From contig JADLHH010000284.1 in assembly GCA_020848855.1 (NCBI GenBank), positions 1 through 28,719 on the forward strand: DNA of 28,719 bases, read 5' to 3'. The position numbers and the translations under genes were made by a program. The DNA is from Anaerolineae bacterium (GTDB lineage Bacteria; Chloroflexota; Anaerolineae; Aggregatilineales; Phototrophicaceae). Shown here piece after piece: positions 1-6,269 of this stretch (the stretch's first letter is position 1; every line of letters starts with the position of its first letter). The notes under the pieces are model-generated. The model was not told the origin of the DNA and searched no databases. It was given only the letters and a program-made list of their open reading frames with translations.

Positions 1-197
1 CGCCACACCCACATCGCGCCCGGTGCGAGCCGCCCCTGACGGCACAGCTTGCCGTAGGCAGCGAGCGCCGCCGGATAGCGCGTCAGCAGCGCAGTCGCCA
101 GCAGGCTGGTTTCGGTGCGCCCGGCAGCATTACTGCCGATAGCAAGGATAGGCTGTCTGGTCAGAAGGGGATCGCCGGCGAGGTAGGTGATCGGCAT
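1..197 (-). CDS. Macro-domain-like protein, N-terminal fragment cut by window edge
   Basis: Only the first 65 residues are present; the gene runs off the left edge. It opens with ATG (MPITYLAGDPLL) and continues with an alternating hydrophobic and Ala/Gly-rich stretch, then RYPAALAAYGKLCRQG and LAPGAMWVW. The order 'GD..., then an F/YP....Y...C..G...PG' resembles the DarG/TARG1-type macro domains that bind or remove ADP-ribose, where a similar helix and 'G.l.PG' turn follow the phosphate loop. The classical macro glycine loop is not clearly visible, so the family call is tentative. It follows rplA on the same strand, separated by a hairpin, and is probably a separate transcription unit. It could equally be an unrelated alpha/beta protein. 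Confidence 0.45.
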   Translation of the reverse strand, partial: MPITYLAGDPLLTRQPILAIGSNAAGRTETSLLATALLTRYPAALAAYGKLCRQGRLAPGAMWVW

Positions 198-208
198 GGA
201 GAAAAATA

Positions 209-250
209 CAGGGGGCACGTGCAATCTTCGATTGCCTGGTCGTGCCCCTG
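209..250 (-). terminator. Hairpin after rplA (GTAGGGGC-like palindrome)
   Basis: Outer arms CAGGGGGCACG (209-219) and CGTGCCCCTG (241-250) pair with one bulged G. An inner GCAATC/GATTGC stem (221-226 with 230-235) closes a three-base loop. It lies 11 nt after the rplA stop and ends before the next gene's start at 197, so it probably ends the secE-rplA transcript. It lacks a good U-run. It is a divergent member of the GTAGGGGC palindrome family found elsewhere in the window. Confidence 0.55.
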
Positions 251-260
251 TGAACTATCG

Positions 261-977
261 TTACGCGCTGGCGGCGTTGGCGCTCGCGCTCAGGTCGAGC
301 CGCACACCGGGACTCATCGTCGAGGTGAGGACGGCGCGGCGCAGATAGACGCCCTTGACGCCTGCCGGCTTCACGCGGTTGACCGCATCGACGATTGCCT
401 GGGCGTTTTCGAGCAGGCGCTCTGGGCTGAAGCTCGCCTTGCCGACCGGAATATGCAGGTTGCCCGTCTTGTCGTTGCGGAACTCGACGCGACCGGCTTT
501 CAGTTCCTCAATGGCGCGCGGCAGGTCGTCCGGCTGCACGACCGTGCCGGCTTTGGGGTTCGGCATCAAGCCGCGCGTGCCGAGGATACGCCCCAGACGA
601 CCGACTTTCGGCATCATGCCCGGCACTGCGAGCGTGGCGTCGAATTCGAGGAAGTTTTCGGTCTGAATGCGGCGGATGACTTCGTCGTCGGCGATCAGGT
701 CAGCGCCGGCAGCTTCGGCGGCGCGGGCGTCCTCACCTTCGGCGAAAACCAGCACACGCACGGTCTTGCCCAAGCCATGCGGCAGCAGAACGGTGCTGCG
801 CACCTGCTGGTCGCTGTGGCGCGGGTCAATGCCGAGGTGAAAGTGCAGTTCGATGGTTTCGTCGAACTTGGTGTTCGCCATGCCCTTGATCATGCCTACG
901 GCGTCTTTCAAGGGGTAGTTCTGCTGGCGGTCGAACTGTTTTTCGAGCGTCAGGTAACGCTTTCCATGCTTTGCCAT
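261..977 (-). CDS. rplA: 50S ribosomal protein L1
   Basis: L1 binds helices 76-78 of 23S rRNA, forms the mobile stalk at the ribosomal E site, and in many bacteria represses its own mRNA. The 238 aa product starts MAKHGKRYLTLEKQ and carries family hallmarks: FDETIELHFHLGIDPRHSDQQVR near the N-terminus, LPHGLGK, and MPKVGRLGRILGTRGLMPNPKAGTV in the middle. Length is normal. I chose the ATG at 977 over an in-frame GTG at 986, because AGGAG (986-990) sits 8 nt before the ATG and overlaps the GTG. A probable L1-binding hairpin lies directly upstream of that Shine-Dalgarno. It is the last gene of the cluster; rplJ and rplL, which often follow, are absent. Confidence 0.97.
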   Translation of the reverse strand: MAKHGKRYLTLEKQFDRQQNYPLKDAVGMIKGMANTKFDETIELHFHLGIDPRHSDQQVRSTVLLPHGLGKTVRVLVFAEGEDARAAEAAGADLIADDEVIRRIQTENFLEFDATLAVPGMMPKVGRLGRILGTRGLMPNPKAGTVVQPDDLPRAIEELKAGRVEFRNDKTGNLHIPVGKASFSPERLLENAQAIVDAVNRVKPAGVKGVYLRRAVLTSTMSPGVRLDLSASANAASA

Positions 978-985
978 CGGTTTCA

Positions 986-1024
986 CTCCTGTGGTTCAGC
1001 GGGTTGGCAAACCCTCCCACGAAC
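986..1024 (-). promoter_or_regulatory. Probable L1-binding translational operator of rplA
   Basis: On the transcribed strand GUGG (1020-1017) pairs with CCAC (994-991). GGGUU (1014-1010) pairs with AACCC (1005-1001) around a UGCC tetraloop. The stems flank an asymmetric internal loop with GA on one side and GCUGAA on the other. The order GUGGGAG ... UGAA ... CCAC matches the L1-binding region of 23S rRNA (GGUGGGAG ... UUGAAAUACCACC in E. coli). The Shine-Dalgarno AGGAG begins one base after the lower stem, so a bound protein would block initiation. The rplK copy differs at only one position over about 40 nt. Confidence 0.75.
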
Positions 1025-1046
1025 GAAAAATGTTGAGCGGTGAGCC

Positions 1047-1074
1047 GTAGGGGCGTTACATGTAACGCCCCTAC
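1047..1074. repeat. Perfect 28-bp GTAGGGGC palindrome between rplK and rplA
   Basis: The left arm GTAGGGGCGTTACA (1047-1060) is followed without a spacer by its exact reverse complement (1061-1074). It lies inside the rplK-rplA operon, between the rplK stop and the rplA operator. It is the most regular member of the GTAGGGGC family seen at seven places here. As RNA it would form a strong hairpin that could separate or stabilise the two cistrons. Confidence 0.9.
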
Positions 1075-1095
1075 AGAACCCAACCGCAGGTGAGC

Positions 1096-1521
1096 TTAAT
1101 CCGTGACTTCCACGCCCATCTGCCGGGCGGTGCCTTCAAGCTGGCGGACAATCGAGTCGATGTTCTGCGTGTTCATGTCCTTGCGCTTGATCTCGGCGAT
1201 TTCGGCAAGCTGCTTACGCGTGACCTTGCCGACCTTCTGCGACTGCGGAACCGGCGACCCCTTATCGATACCCGCCGCCTTCATGATCAGGAACGTGCTC
1301 GGCGGGCTTTTCAGCTCGAACCGGAACGACCCGTCCATGAAAATGGTGATTTCCGCCGGGATGATCTCGCCGATGCGGTTCGACGTGCGGGCATTGTAGT
1401 CCTTGCAGAACGCCATCAGGTTGATGCCGTGCTGCGCCAGCGCCGGACCGACGGGCGGAGCCGGGTTGGCTTTCCCGGCGTTCAACTGCAGGGTGACGAC
1501 TGCCTTGACTTTCTTTGCCAT
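1096..1521 (-). CDS. rplK: 50S ribosomal protein L11
   Basis: L11 forms the base of the GTPase-associated stalk, binds 23S helices 43-44, and is needed for factor binding and the stringent response. The product is 141 aa, the standard length. It starts MAKKVKAVVTLQLNAGKANPAPPVGPALAQHG, the conserved N-terminal domain with its PAPPVGPALG-like motif. It ends with the RNA-binding domain (SPPSTFLIMKAAGI, KQLAEIAEIKRKDMN, EGTARQMGVEV). The ATG at 1521 is preceded by AGGAG with about 8 nt spacing. The leader carries the second copy of the probable L1 operator, so both rplK and rplA appear to be controlled by L1. The KOW gene lies 127 nt upstream. Confidence 0.98.
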   Translation of the reverse strand: MAKKVKAVVTLQLNAGKANPAPPVGPALAQHGINLMAFCKDYNARTSNRIGEIIPAEITIFMDGSFRFELKSPPSTFLIMKAAGIDKGSPVPQSQKVGKVTRKQLAEIAEIKRKDMNTQNIDSIVRQLEGTARQMGVEVTD

Positions 1522-1529
1522 GAATTTCT

Positions 1530-1568
1530 CTCCTGTGGTTCAGCGGGTTGGCACACCCTCCCACGAAC
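1530..1568 (-). promoter_or_regulatory. Probable L1-binding translational operator of rplK
   Basis: Same element as upstream of rplA, with one substitution in about 40 nt. GUGG (1564-1561) pairs with CCAC (1538-1535), an upper GGGU/ACCC stem carries a UGCC loop, and the internal loop holds the GA / CUGAA sides. The rplK Shine-Dalgarno starts one base after the lower stem. In E. coli L1 represses the L11-L1 operon from one site ahead of rplK; here each gene has its own copy. Confidence 0.75.
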
Positions 1569-1576
1569 GATAAATA

Positions 1577-1647
1577 CAGTTAAAAGGGTCAAGTTAAAAG
1601 TTGAAAGGGGTTTAGCCCACTGACTTTTAACTTTCTTTTAACTGACT
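1577..1647. repeat. Inverted pair of heptanucleotide arrays between the KOW gene and rplK
   Basis: The left block has 7-bp units starting at 1577 (cagttaa), 1584 (aagggtc), 1591 (aagttaa) and 1598 (aagttga). The right block (1622-1647) holds the complementary type (ttttaac, ttaactg). The arms AAGTTAAAAGT (1591-1601) and ACTTTTAACTT (1623-1633) are exact reverse complements and can form a hairpin with a 21-nt loop in the operon mRNA. The same unit pair reappears at 5243-5256. Confidence 0.8.
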
Positions 1648-1648
1648 G

Positions 1649-1846
1649 CTAGATTTTCTCGACTTCCCGATACCCGACCTTGATCGCCGTTGTGCGACCA
1701 AAGAAGTTGACGGTGACCCGTACCTGCGCCTTGGCGGTGTCAATGGCGTTGACGACACCCGGAACGTTGTACAGTTGGTCATTGACGATGCGCACGCGCT
1801 GCCCAACGCGCAGCGGCGGCGCGACCTGTTGCTTTGTGATCTGCAT
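1649..1846 (-). CDS. Stand-alone KOW protein, paralog of the NusG C-terminal domain
   Basis: The 65 aa product is almost only a KOW domain: LRVGQRVRIVNDQLYNVPG, then VRVTVNFFGR and a terminal REVEKI. It aligns end to end with the last ~57 residues of the adjacent NusG, sharing VGQRVRI, VPG/FPG, VNFFGR and the identical EVEKI end. It lacks the NGN domain that binds RNA polymerase. In NusG the KOW domain contacts ribosomal S10 or Rho, so a free copy could compete for or add such contacts; that is inference. It starts 6 nt after the nusG stop, so translation is probably coupled; its Shine-Dalgarno (GAGAAG in the nusG tail) is weak. The C-terminus and frame are intact, arguing against a decaying duplicate. 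Confidence 0.88.
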   Translation of the reverse strand: MQITKQQVAPPLRVGQRVRIVNDQLYNVPGVVNAIDTAKAQVRVTVNFFGRTTAIKVGYREVEKI

Positions 1847-1852
1847 GGGGTG

Positions 1853-2494
1853 TTATATCTTCTCGACTTCTAGGAAATCCAGTTCGACCGGGGTATCCCG
1901 ACCGAAGAAATTGACCATCACGCGCACCTTCGACTTGTCCGGGTCGATAGCGGCGACCGTTCCGGGGAAGTCGTTGAACGGTCCGCTGATGATGCGGACG
2001 CGCTGACCCACCTTGAACGACACCTTGACCTTTGGCGCTTCGTCGGACATGCGATCCATGATTTGCTTGACTTCTTCCGGGCGAAGCGGCGTCGGGTCGT
2101 TACCCATCCCGACGAAACCGGTGACGCCCGGCGTGTTGCGCACGACGTACCACGAGTCTTCGTCCATCTTCATTTCGACGAGGATATAGCCGGGGAACAC
2201 GCGCTTTTCGACCGTCTTGCGCTTGCCCTCCTTGACTTCGATTTCTTCCTGCGTCGGCACGATCACGTCGAAAATCTTATCGCGCATCCCCATCGTTTCG
2301 ATGCGCTGCTCGATGGCGTGGCATACTTTCTTTTCGTAGCCGGAATAGCAGTGAACGACGTACCACAGCTTCTCGCTCGACGGCTTGACCTGCCCGTCGT
2401 CGAGAATTGGCGGCGCGTCACCGTCATCGGTGCTGCTGTCATCCAGATACACCGGCTCGGCGTCGTAATCCTGATAGTTTACGTCGTCAGGCAT
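1853..2494 (-). CDS. nusG: Transcription termination/antitermination protein NusG
   Basis: NusG binds RNA polymerase through its NGN domain and links it to Rho or ribosomal S10 through its KOW domain. The 213 aa product has an acidic, probably disordered N-terminal extension (about residues 1-40, rich in Asp). The NGN domain follows (LWYVVHCYSGYEKKV, VFPGYILVEMKM, VRNTPGVTGFVG), then the KOW domain (from about 158: VGQRVRIISGPFNDFPG, MVNFFGRDTPVEL). The extension makes it about 35 residues longer than compact NusG. The ATG at 2494 has GAGGAG about 7 nt upstream. It lies 35 nt after secE and 6 nt before the small KOW gene, all one operon. Confidence 0.98.
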   Translation of the reverse strand: MPDDVNYQDYDAEPVYLDDSSTDDGDAPPILDDGQVKPSSEKLWYVVHCYSGYEKKVCHAIEQRIETMGMRDKIFDVIVPTQEEIEVKEGKRKTVEKRVFPGYILVEMKMDEDSWYVVRNTPGVTGFVGMGNDPTPLRPEEVKQIMDRMSDEAPKVKVSFKVGQRVRIISGPFNDFPGTVAAIDPDKSKVRVMVNFFGRDTPVELDFLEVEKI

Positions 2495-2529
2495 TCAGAA
2501 ACTCCTCAATTCCACGACCGGAGGACGGC

Positions 2530-2994
2530 TTAATACGTCGCCCGGCGGTTGTTGTAGCGGTAGACGAAGAACCCGCCAGCGACCGCAATCAGCATCGCGC
2601 CGATCAGAATGATCGGATTCGCAAGCCCGATGCGGAACAGTTCCGTGAAGATGAAACTGATCGTCCCCAGCGCGAGCGCGCTGGCGATCAGCGTGATCAG
2701 CACGATAACCGTCAGACGGCGCCATTCCTCGCGGGTGGGCCAGACCACCTTTTCGAGTTCGGAGCGCACGCCCTCAAAATAGCCGCGCAGCCCGCCGACG
2801 GTTCGCGTCGCCAGATTGCCGCTGTCTTCCTCTTCGACCTGTCGGCGGCGGCTGGGAGTCGCCCGACCCTTGCCAGCGGTGACGCCGCGCTCTTCGACGG
2901 CTTCGTCCTGTTCTTCCACGAGTTCAGCGGGGCGGTTCGAGCGACGGCGACGCCCGGTCTTTTCCTCGCCCTCAATCGTTTTGTCGGCTGACAT
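2530..2994 (-). CDS. secE: Preprotein translocase subunit SecE
   Basis: SecE clamps SecY in the membrane translocon. The SecE core is at residues ~64-122: an amphipathic helix with the signature VVWPTREEW (83-91), then a transmembrane segment (95-118). Two things differ from the usual ~60-70 aa single-span form: a 60-residue highly charged N-terminal extension, and a second hydrophobic stretch (127-145, IILIGAMLIAVAGGFF) ending in YRYNNRRATY. The protein therefore probably has two spans. The ATG at 2994 has AAGGAG 6 nt upstream. Gene order tRNA-Trp, secE, nusG is the classic bacterial arrangement. Confidence 0.95.
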   Translation of the reverse strand: MSADKTIEGEEKTGRRRRSNRPAELVEEQDEAVEERGVTAGKGRATPSRRRQVEEEDSGNLATRTVGGLRGYFEGVRSELEKVVWPTREEWRRLTVIVLITLIASALALGTISFIFTELFRIGLANPIILIGAMLIAVAGGFFVYRYNNRRATY

Positions 2995-3042
2995 GGGTAA
3001 CTCCTTAAATAACGCCGCGTTCAGTTTTGTGGTCGGTTATGA

Positions 3043-3070
3043 AAGACACCGCCGCAAGGGGCGGTGTCTT
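3043..3070 (-). terminator. Strong hairpin between tRNA-Trp and secE
   Basis: AAGACACCGCC (3043-3053) and GGCGGTGTCTT (3060-3070) form a perfect 11-bp stem with a 6-nt loop. On the transcribed strand it is followed by UUUC. It lies 10 nt after the tRNA-Trp 3' end and 48 nt before secE. It could partly terminate, or serve as a processing or protection hairpin that separates the tRNA from the secE mRNA. Confidence 0.7.
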
Positions 3071-3080
3071 CGGGTGTAAA

Positions 3081-3151
3081 CAGGGGCACTAGGACTCGAA
3101 CCCAGAATGACGCTTTTGGAGAGCGTTGTGTTACCATTACACCATGCCCCT
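3081..3151 (-). tRNA. trnW: tRNA-Trp (anticodon CCA)
   Basis: The cloverleaf is complete: acceptor AGGGGCA/TGCCCCT, D stem GTGT/ACAC, anticodon stem ACGCT/AGCGT with loop CTCCAAA giving anticodon CCA, T stem CTGGG/CCTAG with loop TTCGAGT, discriminator G73. A1-U72 and G73 are typical of bacterial tRNA-Trp. The 3' CCA is not encoded. A consensus-like promoter lies just upstream. Confidence 0.95.
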
Positions 3152-3169
3152 AAATGGCGCCACAGTGTT

Positions 3170-3199
3170 ATTGTACTATGGCGGGGTGCATCCGGTCAA
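3170..3199 (-). promoter_or_regulatory. Sigma70-type promoter for tRNA-Trp-secE-nusG operon
   Basis: On the minus strand TTGACC (3199-3194) and TACAAT (3175-3170) are separated by 18 bp. The -35 begins directly after the rpmG stop codon. Initiation about 8 nt downstream would give a short leader before tRNA-Trp at 3151. Confidence 0.8.
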
Positions 3200-3361
3200 T
3201 TACTTCGTCTCGCGGTAGACCACGTGACGCCGCAGGATCGGATCGTATTTCTTCAGTTCCAGACGCCCCTGGTCATTGCGGCGGTTCTTCTGTGTGTAGT
3301 ACATATGCCCGCTCTCGCTGCTGCGCATCTTGACCAGGAGGCGGTTGCCCTTCTTCGCCAT
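3200..3361 (-). CDS. rpmG: 50S ribosomal protein L33
   Basis: The 53 aa product [30 protein letters not shown]... ends [11 protein letters not shown], the L33 hallmark. L33 sits near the E site of the large subunit. It is the zinc-free form: the two CxxC pairs of the zinc-binding type are absent. The ATG at 3361 was chosen because family members start MAKK or similar; the upstream in-frame extension runs into the tRNA-Thr gene. The Shine-Dalgarno is modest (AGGAT). It lies between tRNA-Thr(GGU) and tRNA-Trp, as in many bacteria. Confidence 0.96.
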   Translation of the reverse strand: MAKKGNRLLVKMRSSESGHMYYTQKNRRNDQGRLELKKYDPILRRHVVYRETK

Positions 3362-3401
3362 AATCTCTATCCTAGATTGTCGCTCGGTCTGACGGACATA
3401 A

Positions 3402-3473
<72 letters not shown>

Positions 3474-3503
3474 GCTCGAAACCGGCTAGTTAAACCAGCC
3501 CAG

Positions 3504-3587
3504 TGGGCCGGGCAGGACTCGAACCTGCGAAGGACTTAGTCCAGCGGATTTACAGTCCGCCCCCTTTGCCTCTCGGGACACCGACCC
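3504..3587 (-). tRNA. trnY: tRNA-Tyr (anticodon GTA)
   Basis: 84-nt class II tRNA: acceptor GGGTCGG/CCGGCCC, anticodon stem GCGGA/TCCGC with loop CTGTAAA, a long variable arm (TGGACTAAGTCCT), T stem GCAGG/CCTGC, discriminator A. CCA is not encoded. Confidence 0.96.
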
Positions 3588-3607
3588 ATAACTTGTGAAC
3601 TTGCCAG

Positions 3608-3679
3608 AGCCGCCGAAGAGGCTCGAACTCTTAACCGTCCGCTTACAAGGCGGATGCTCTGCCATTGAGCTACGGCGGC
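3608..3679 (-). tRNA. trnT: tRNA-Thr (anticodon TGT)
   Basis: 72-nt cloverleaf: acceptor GCCGCCG/CGGCGGC, D stem GCTC/GAGC, anticodon stem TCCGC/GCGGA with loop CTTGTAA, T stem AAGAG/CTCTT with loop TTCGAGC, discriminator T. CCA is not encoded. First gene of the tRNA-rpmG unit. Confidence 0.96.
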
Positions 3680-3689
3680 GCAGGTACGC

Positions 3690-3719
3690 ATTTTATCATG
3701 CGCCGACGCCGAAGTACAA
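3690..3719 (-). promoter_or_regulatory. Promoter of the tRNA-Thr/Tyr/Thr-rpmG unit
   Basis: On the minus strand TTGTAC (3719-3714) and TAAAAT (3695-3690) are separated by 18 bp, ending 10 nt before the first tRNA. Confidence 0.65.
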
Positions 3720-3821
3720 GCCCATCTCGCACGGCGGGCAAAGCAAGGGAATTGTAATGGACGGCTCGCGTGCTGTCAATGCGTAATCGGCGCGGAGAAC
3801 GCTGGCTCTCGAAGGATGTTT

Positions 3822-3848
3822 GTAGGGGCACACGGCGTGCGTCCCTAC
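3822..3848. repeat. GTAGGGGC palindrome downstream of ppaC
   Basis: GTAGGGGCACACG and CGTGCGTCCCTAC are imperfect inverted arms around one G, with two non-identical positions (one can wobble-pair in the + strand RNA). It begins 21 nt after the ppaC stop codon on the minus strand and may help end that transcript. Confidence 0.75.
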
Positions 3849-3869
3849 CCAGCGTATCAGGCTAGACGA

Positions 3870-5231
3870 CTACACCGCCTGCGCCAGCGCCGCCAGCACC
3901 GCCGGCAGAAGCTGCTTCTTGCGCGACATCACCCCCGGCGCGTCGAGCGTGTCGTCGTCCAGATGGGCATACGGCAGCGCCGTCACGATGCGCGGCATCC
4001 CAACCGCCACCAGCCGGCTGTTGCCGCGCACCACGTCCGTTACCATCAGCAGCGCCAGCGCCAGCCGTTGATTCTCGACCAGCCTGCCCAGCGCTTCGCG
4101 GATATCGTCCAGCCGCCCCGGAAGCTCCGAGAAGTTCGATACTTCCACCTGGGCGATGCCCACCCGGAAGCTGCTCTCGTCGTAGAACTTGATGTCGCTG
4201 CTGACGATTTCCTCCGACGGGCGGCTGCCCAAGCCGGCGCTCGCCGCCAGCAGCGCCTCGCCCAGTTCGGTGATCGCATCGTTGACTTGATCGTCGCTGG
4301 CGTGGCTGGGCTGCAATCCCGCCATACGCGCCAGCCTGAGCGCCGCCGCGTGATCGCGCGGGGTCGCCGTCGGCGAGCGGAAGATCAGCGTGTCTGACAG
4401 GATGCCGCACAGCAGCACCCCGGCGATGCCCGCCGGGAACGTCTTGCCCGCTTCGACGCCGCGCTCCAGCACCAGCGTCGAGCAGCTTCCGACCGGATCG
4501 ACGTGGAAGCGGATCGGCACAGCGGTCGGGATCGTGCTCAGGCGGTGGTGATCCAGCACCTCGATCACCTCGGCTTCTTCCAGCCCGGCGACTGCCTGCG
4601 ATAGCTCGTTGTGATCGACCATCACCACCCGCCGTTTGGGGGGCGACATCAGCGCGGCGCGGCGACACAGCCCGACGTAGCAGCCGTCATCATCGACGAC
4701 AATGAAATCGTCCTGCTCGGTGCGCAGCGCCTGCCCCAGTACGTCGCGGGCGAAATCCTCGTCGTTGAGGATGGCGCTGTCGGAGTCGATGGCGTTATCG
4801 GCGGGCAGGTCGAATTCCTTCGCCAGCGCCAGCACCGAAGTCGAACTGAGCGCGTCGGCAAGGTGGGCGAACAAGCCCGCGCCGGAAAGCAACCCCAACG
4901 GCTTGCCTGCCGCGTCGAGCAGCGGCGCGGGGCGGCGCGTCCGGGCGATCATCTGGCAGGCATTGAGCAAGGTTTGCCCCTGCTGCAAATGCGGCAGCGA
5001 TTCGGTCAGGTCGCCGACGCGCGGGCGCACGTCGGTGATCAGCGTGGGCGCGTCGACACCGAAGCGCGCCAGCGCAAACGCCGTCTGCGAATTGACCTGC
5101 CCGGTGCGACCGGGGAGGTAGCTCGTCGGGTTGATCTCGTTAAGCAGCCACGCATAGCCCACCGCCGACGCAATCGCGTCCATATCCGGGTTGCGATGTC
5201 CGATCACGAGGATACTGTCTGGAATTGGCAT
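3870..5231 (-). CDS. ppaC: Manganese-dependent inorganic pyrophosphatase (family II) with CBS domains
   Basis: Hydrolyses pyrophosphate to phosphate in the cytoplasm. The 453 aa product has the DHH-family motifs GHRNPDMDA (11-19), VDHNE (205-209) and the metal-binding DHH (227-229), ILSDT (277-281), and the DHHA2 substrate domain with SRKKQLLP near the end. Plain family II enzymes are about 310 aa. Here about 130 residues (roughly 68-200) are inserted between the first two DHH motifs. The insert reads as two CBS repeats (PAPLLDAAGKPLGLLSG and DDFIVVDDDGCYVGLCRR), the arrangement of CBS-PPases regulated by adenine nucleotides. No DRTGG domain is seen. The ATG at 5231 with GAGGA upstream was chosen; the 13-residue upstream extension reads into the heptad repeat. 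Gene is monocistronic. Confidence 0.95.
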   Translation of the reverse strand: MPIPDSILVIGHRNPDMDAIASAVGYAWLLNEINPTSYLPGRTGQVNSQTAFALARFGVDAPTLITDVRPRVGDLTESLPHLQQGQTLLNACQMIARTRRPAPLLDAAGKPLGLLSGAGLFAHLADALSSTSVLALAKEFDLPADNAIDSDSAILNDEDFARDVLGQALRTEQDDFIVVDDDGCYVGLCRRAALMSPPKRRVVMVDHNELSQAVAGLEEAEVIEVLDHHRLSTIPTAVPIRFHVDPVGSCSTLVLERGVEAGKTFPAGIAGVLLCGILSDTLIFRSPTATPRDHAAALRLARMAGLQPSHASDDQVNDAITELGEALLAASAGLGSRPSEEIVSSDIKFYDESSFRVGIAQVEVSNFSELPGRLDDIREALGRLVENQRLALALLMVTDVVRGNSRLVAVGMPRIVTALPYAHLDDDTLDAPGVMSRKKQLLPAVLAALAQAV

Positions 5232-5242
5232 GGGTTCCTCAC

Positions 5243-5350
5243 AAGTTAAAAGTTGAAAGCACAACGCCAAAAGTACGCATACGCGCTTCGTTCAATTTCA
5301 GCGAAAGCAAGAAAGCACTACTTTTAACTTGTCACTCTAAACTTTTGACC
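5243..5350. repeat. Inverted heptanucleotide arrays upstream of ppaC
   Basis: Left block: 7-bp units from 5243 (aagttaa, aagttga, aagcaca, acgccaa, aagtacg). Right block: units from 5323 (tttaact, tgtcact, ctaaact, tttgacc). CAAGTTAAAAGT and ACTTTTAACTTG are exact reverse complements at the outer ends. The left block starts within 12 nt of the ppaC start, so it lies in the ppaC leader. The first two units are identical to those at 1591-1604. Confidence 0.8.
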
Positions 5351-5447
5351 ACCCAATGATAAAGGATTTCCGCGCCGAAATACAGCGTGCGCCGAAACGC
5401 GCGCCGCGCTACAATCCAGCTAACACGATTCGCAGGGGGATCACGGA

Positions 5448-6260
5448 TTGAAGCGATTACTCTGGCTGGTTCTGCTGCTGACGCTGACCGCCTCGGCAGC
5501 CTGCACGACCCCGCGCGGTCTGGGACCTCAGGACATCCCGACGCTCGCCTCGCTCGATGATCTGGCGACGGCGCTTCCCCTCACCCAGAACGCGCCGCCC
5601 GCTCCGTTCAACGGCACGCTGACCGCCTTCGCCAACGTCGATAACACCCTGCCATCACTGGCGGGCTGGCGCTACCTCGTCCAGTTGGATTTCGAAGGCG
5701 TATTCGCCGATACGCCGCGTCAGGCACGCGCTTCGGCGCGCGCGGAAGTGTGGTTCAACCAACTGGCGTCGGCGCGGCGCATCACGATCAGCACGTCCGG
5801 CGGGTTGATCGGGCTGGAAGAAGATGCGTCAAGTGAAGCTGTACGTCTGGGACCGGACGCCTTCCTCGTGCAGAACGGCACGTGCAGCCGCGATACCCCC
5901 GACGCCATCATCGCCGCCGACCTGCGCGCCGGTGAACTGGTGGGCGGGGTGAGCCGCGCCACGCCGGGCGGCAGGCGCGCCGTGATCAACGGCGAGGAAG
6001 TCTACCTGTACACCTTCGCGCCCGAAGACCTGATCCTGCCGTCGATCCGCATCGGTGACAACGGCTCGTACACTGTCACCGGCGGCGAACTGTGGATTTC
6101 GCCGTCGAATAATGCGGTCGTGCGTTTCTATCTCAATCTCGACGTGCAGAACGTGGTGATCTTCGACCGTCCGCTGCCCGTCAGCGGACAAATCTGGATG
6201 CGCTACGACCTGTACGATATCGGCGAAGCAGCGAACATCACGACGCCGTTCGGGTGCTGA
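5448..6260 (+). CDS. Predicted lipoprotein, unknown family
   Basis: 270 aa. The N-terminus KRLLWLVLLLTLTASAAC is a signal peptide with a lipobox ending at Cys19, so the protein is expected to be lipid-anchored outside the cytoplasmic membrane. The mature part is mostly beta-strand-like with repeated NGT/NGE turns, and ends NITTPFGC; a second cysteine pair may exist (CSRD in the middle, terminal Cys). The shape recalls LolA/LppX-type lipoproteins, but no motif proves it. The start is TTG at 5448, supported by AGGGGG about 9 nt upstream and by the signal peptide beginning at once. It converges with the thioredoxin-fold lipoprotein gene, 9 nt apart. Confidence 0.8.
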   Translation: MKRLLWLVLLLTLTASAACTTPRGLGPQDIPTLASLDDLATALPLTQNAPPAPFNGTLTAFANVDNTLPSLAGWRYLVQLDFEGVFADTPRQARASARAEVWFNQLASARRITISTSGGLIGLEEDASSEAVRLGPDAFLVQNGTCSRDTPDAIIAADLRAGELVGGVSRATPGGRRAVINGEEVYLYTFAPEDLILPSIRIGDNGSYTVTGGELWISPSNNAVVRFYLNLDVQNVVIFDRPLPVSGQIWMRYDLYDIGEAANITTPFGC

Positions 6261-6269
6261 ACGACGACG

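Noticed and set aside
3822..3848. Phage or island attachment site at the tRNA cluster
   Set aside because: No integrase and no direct repeat of a tRNA 3' end were found; the sequence belongs to the GTAGGGGC palindrome family.
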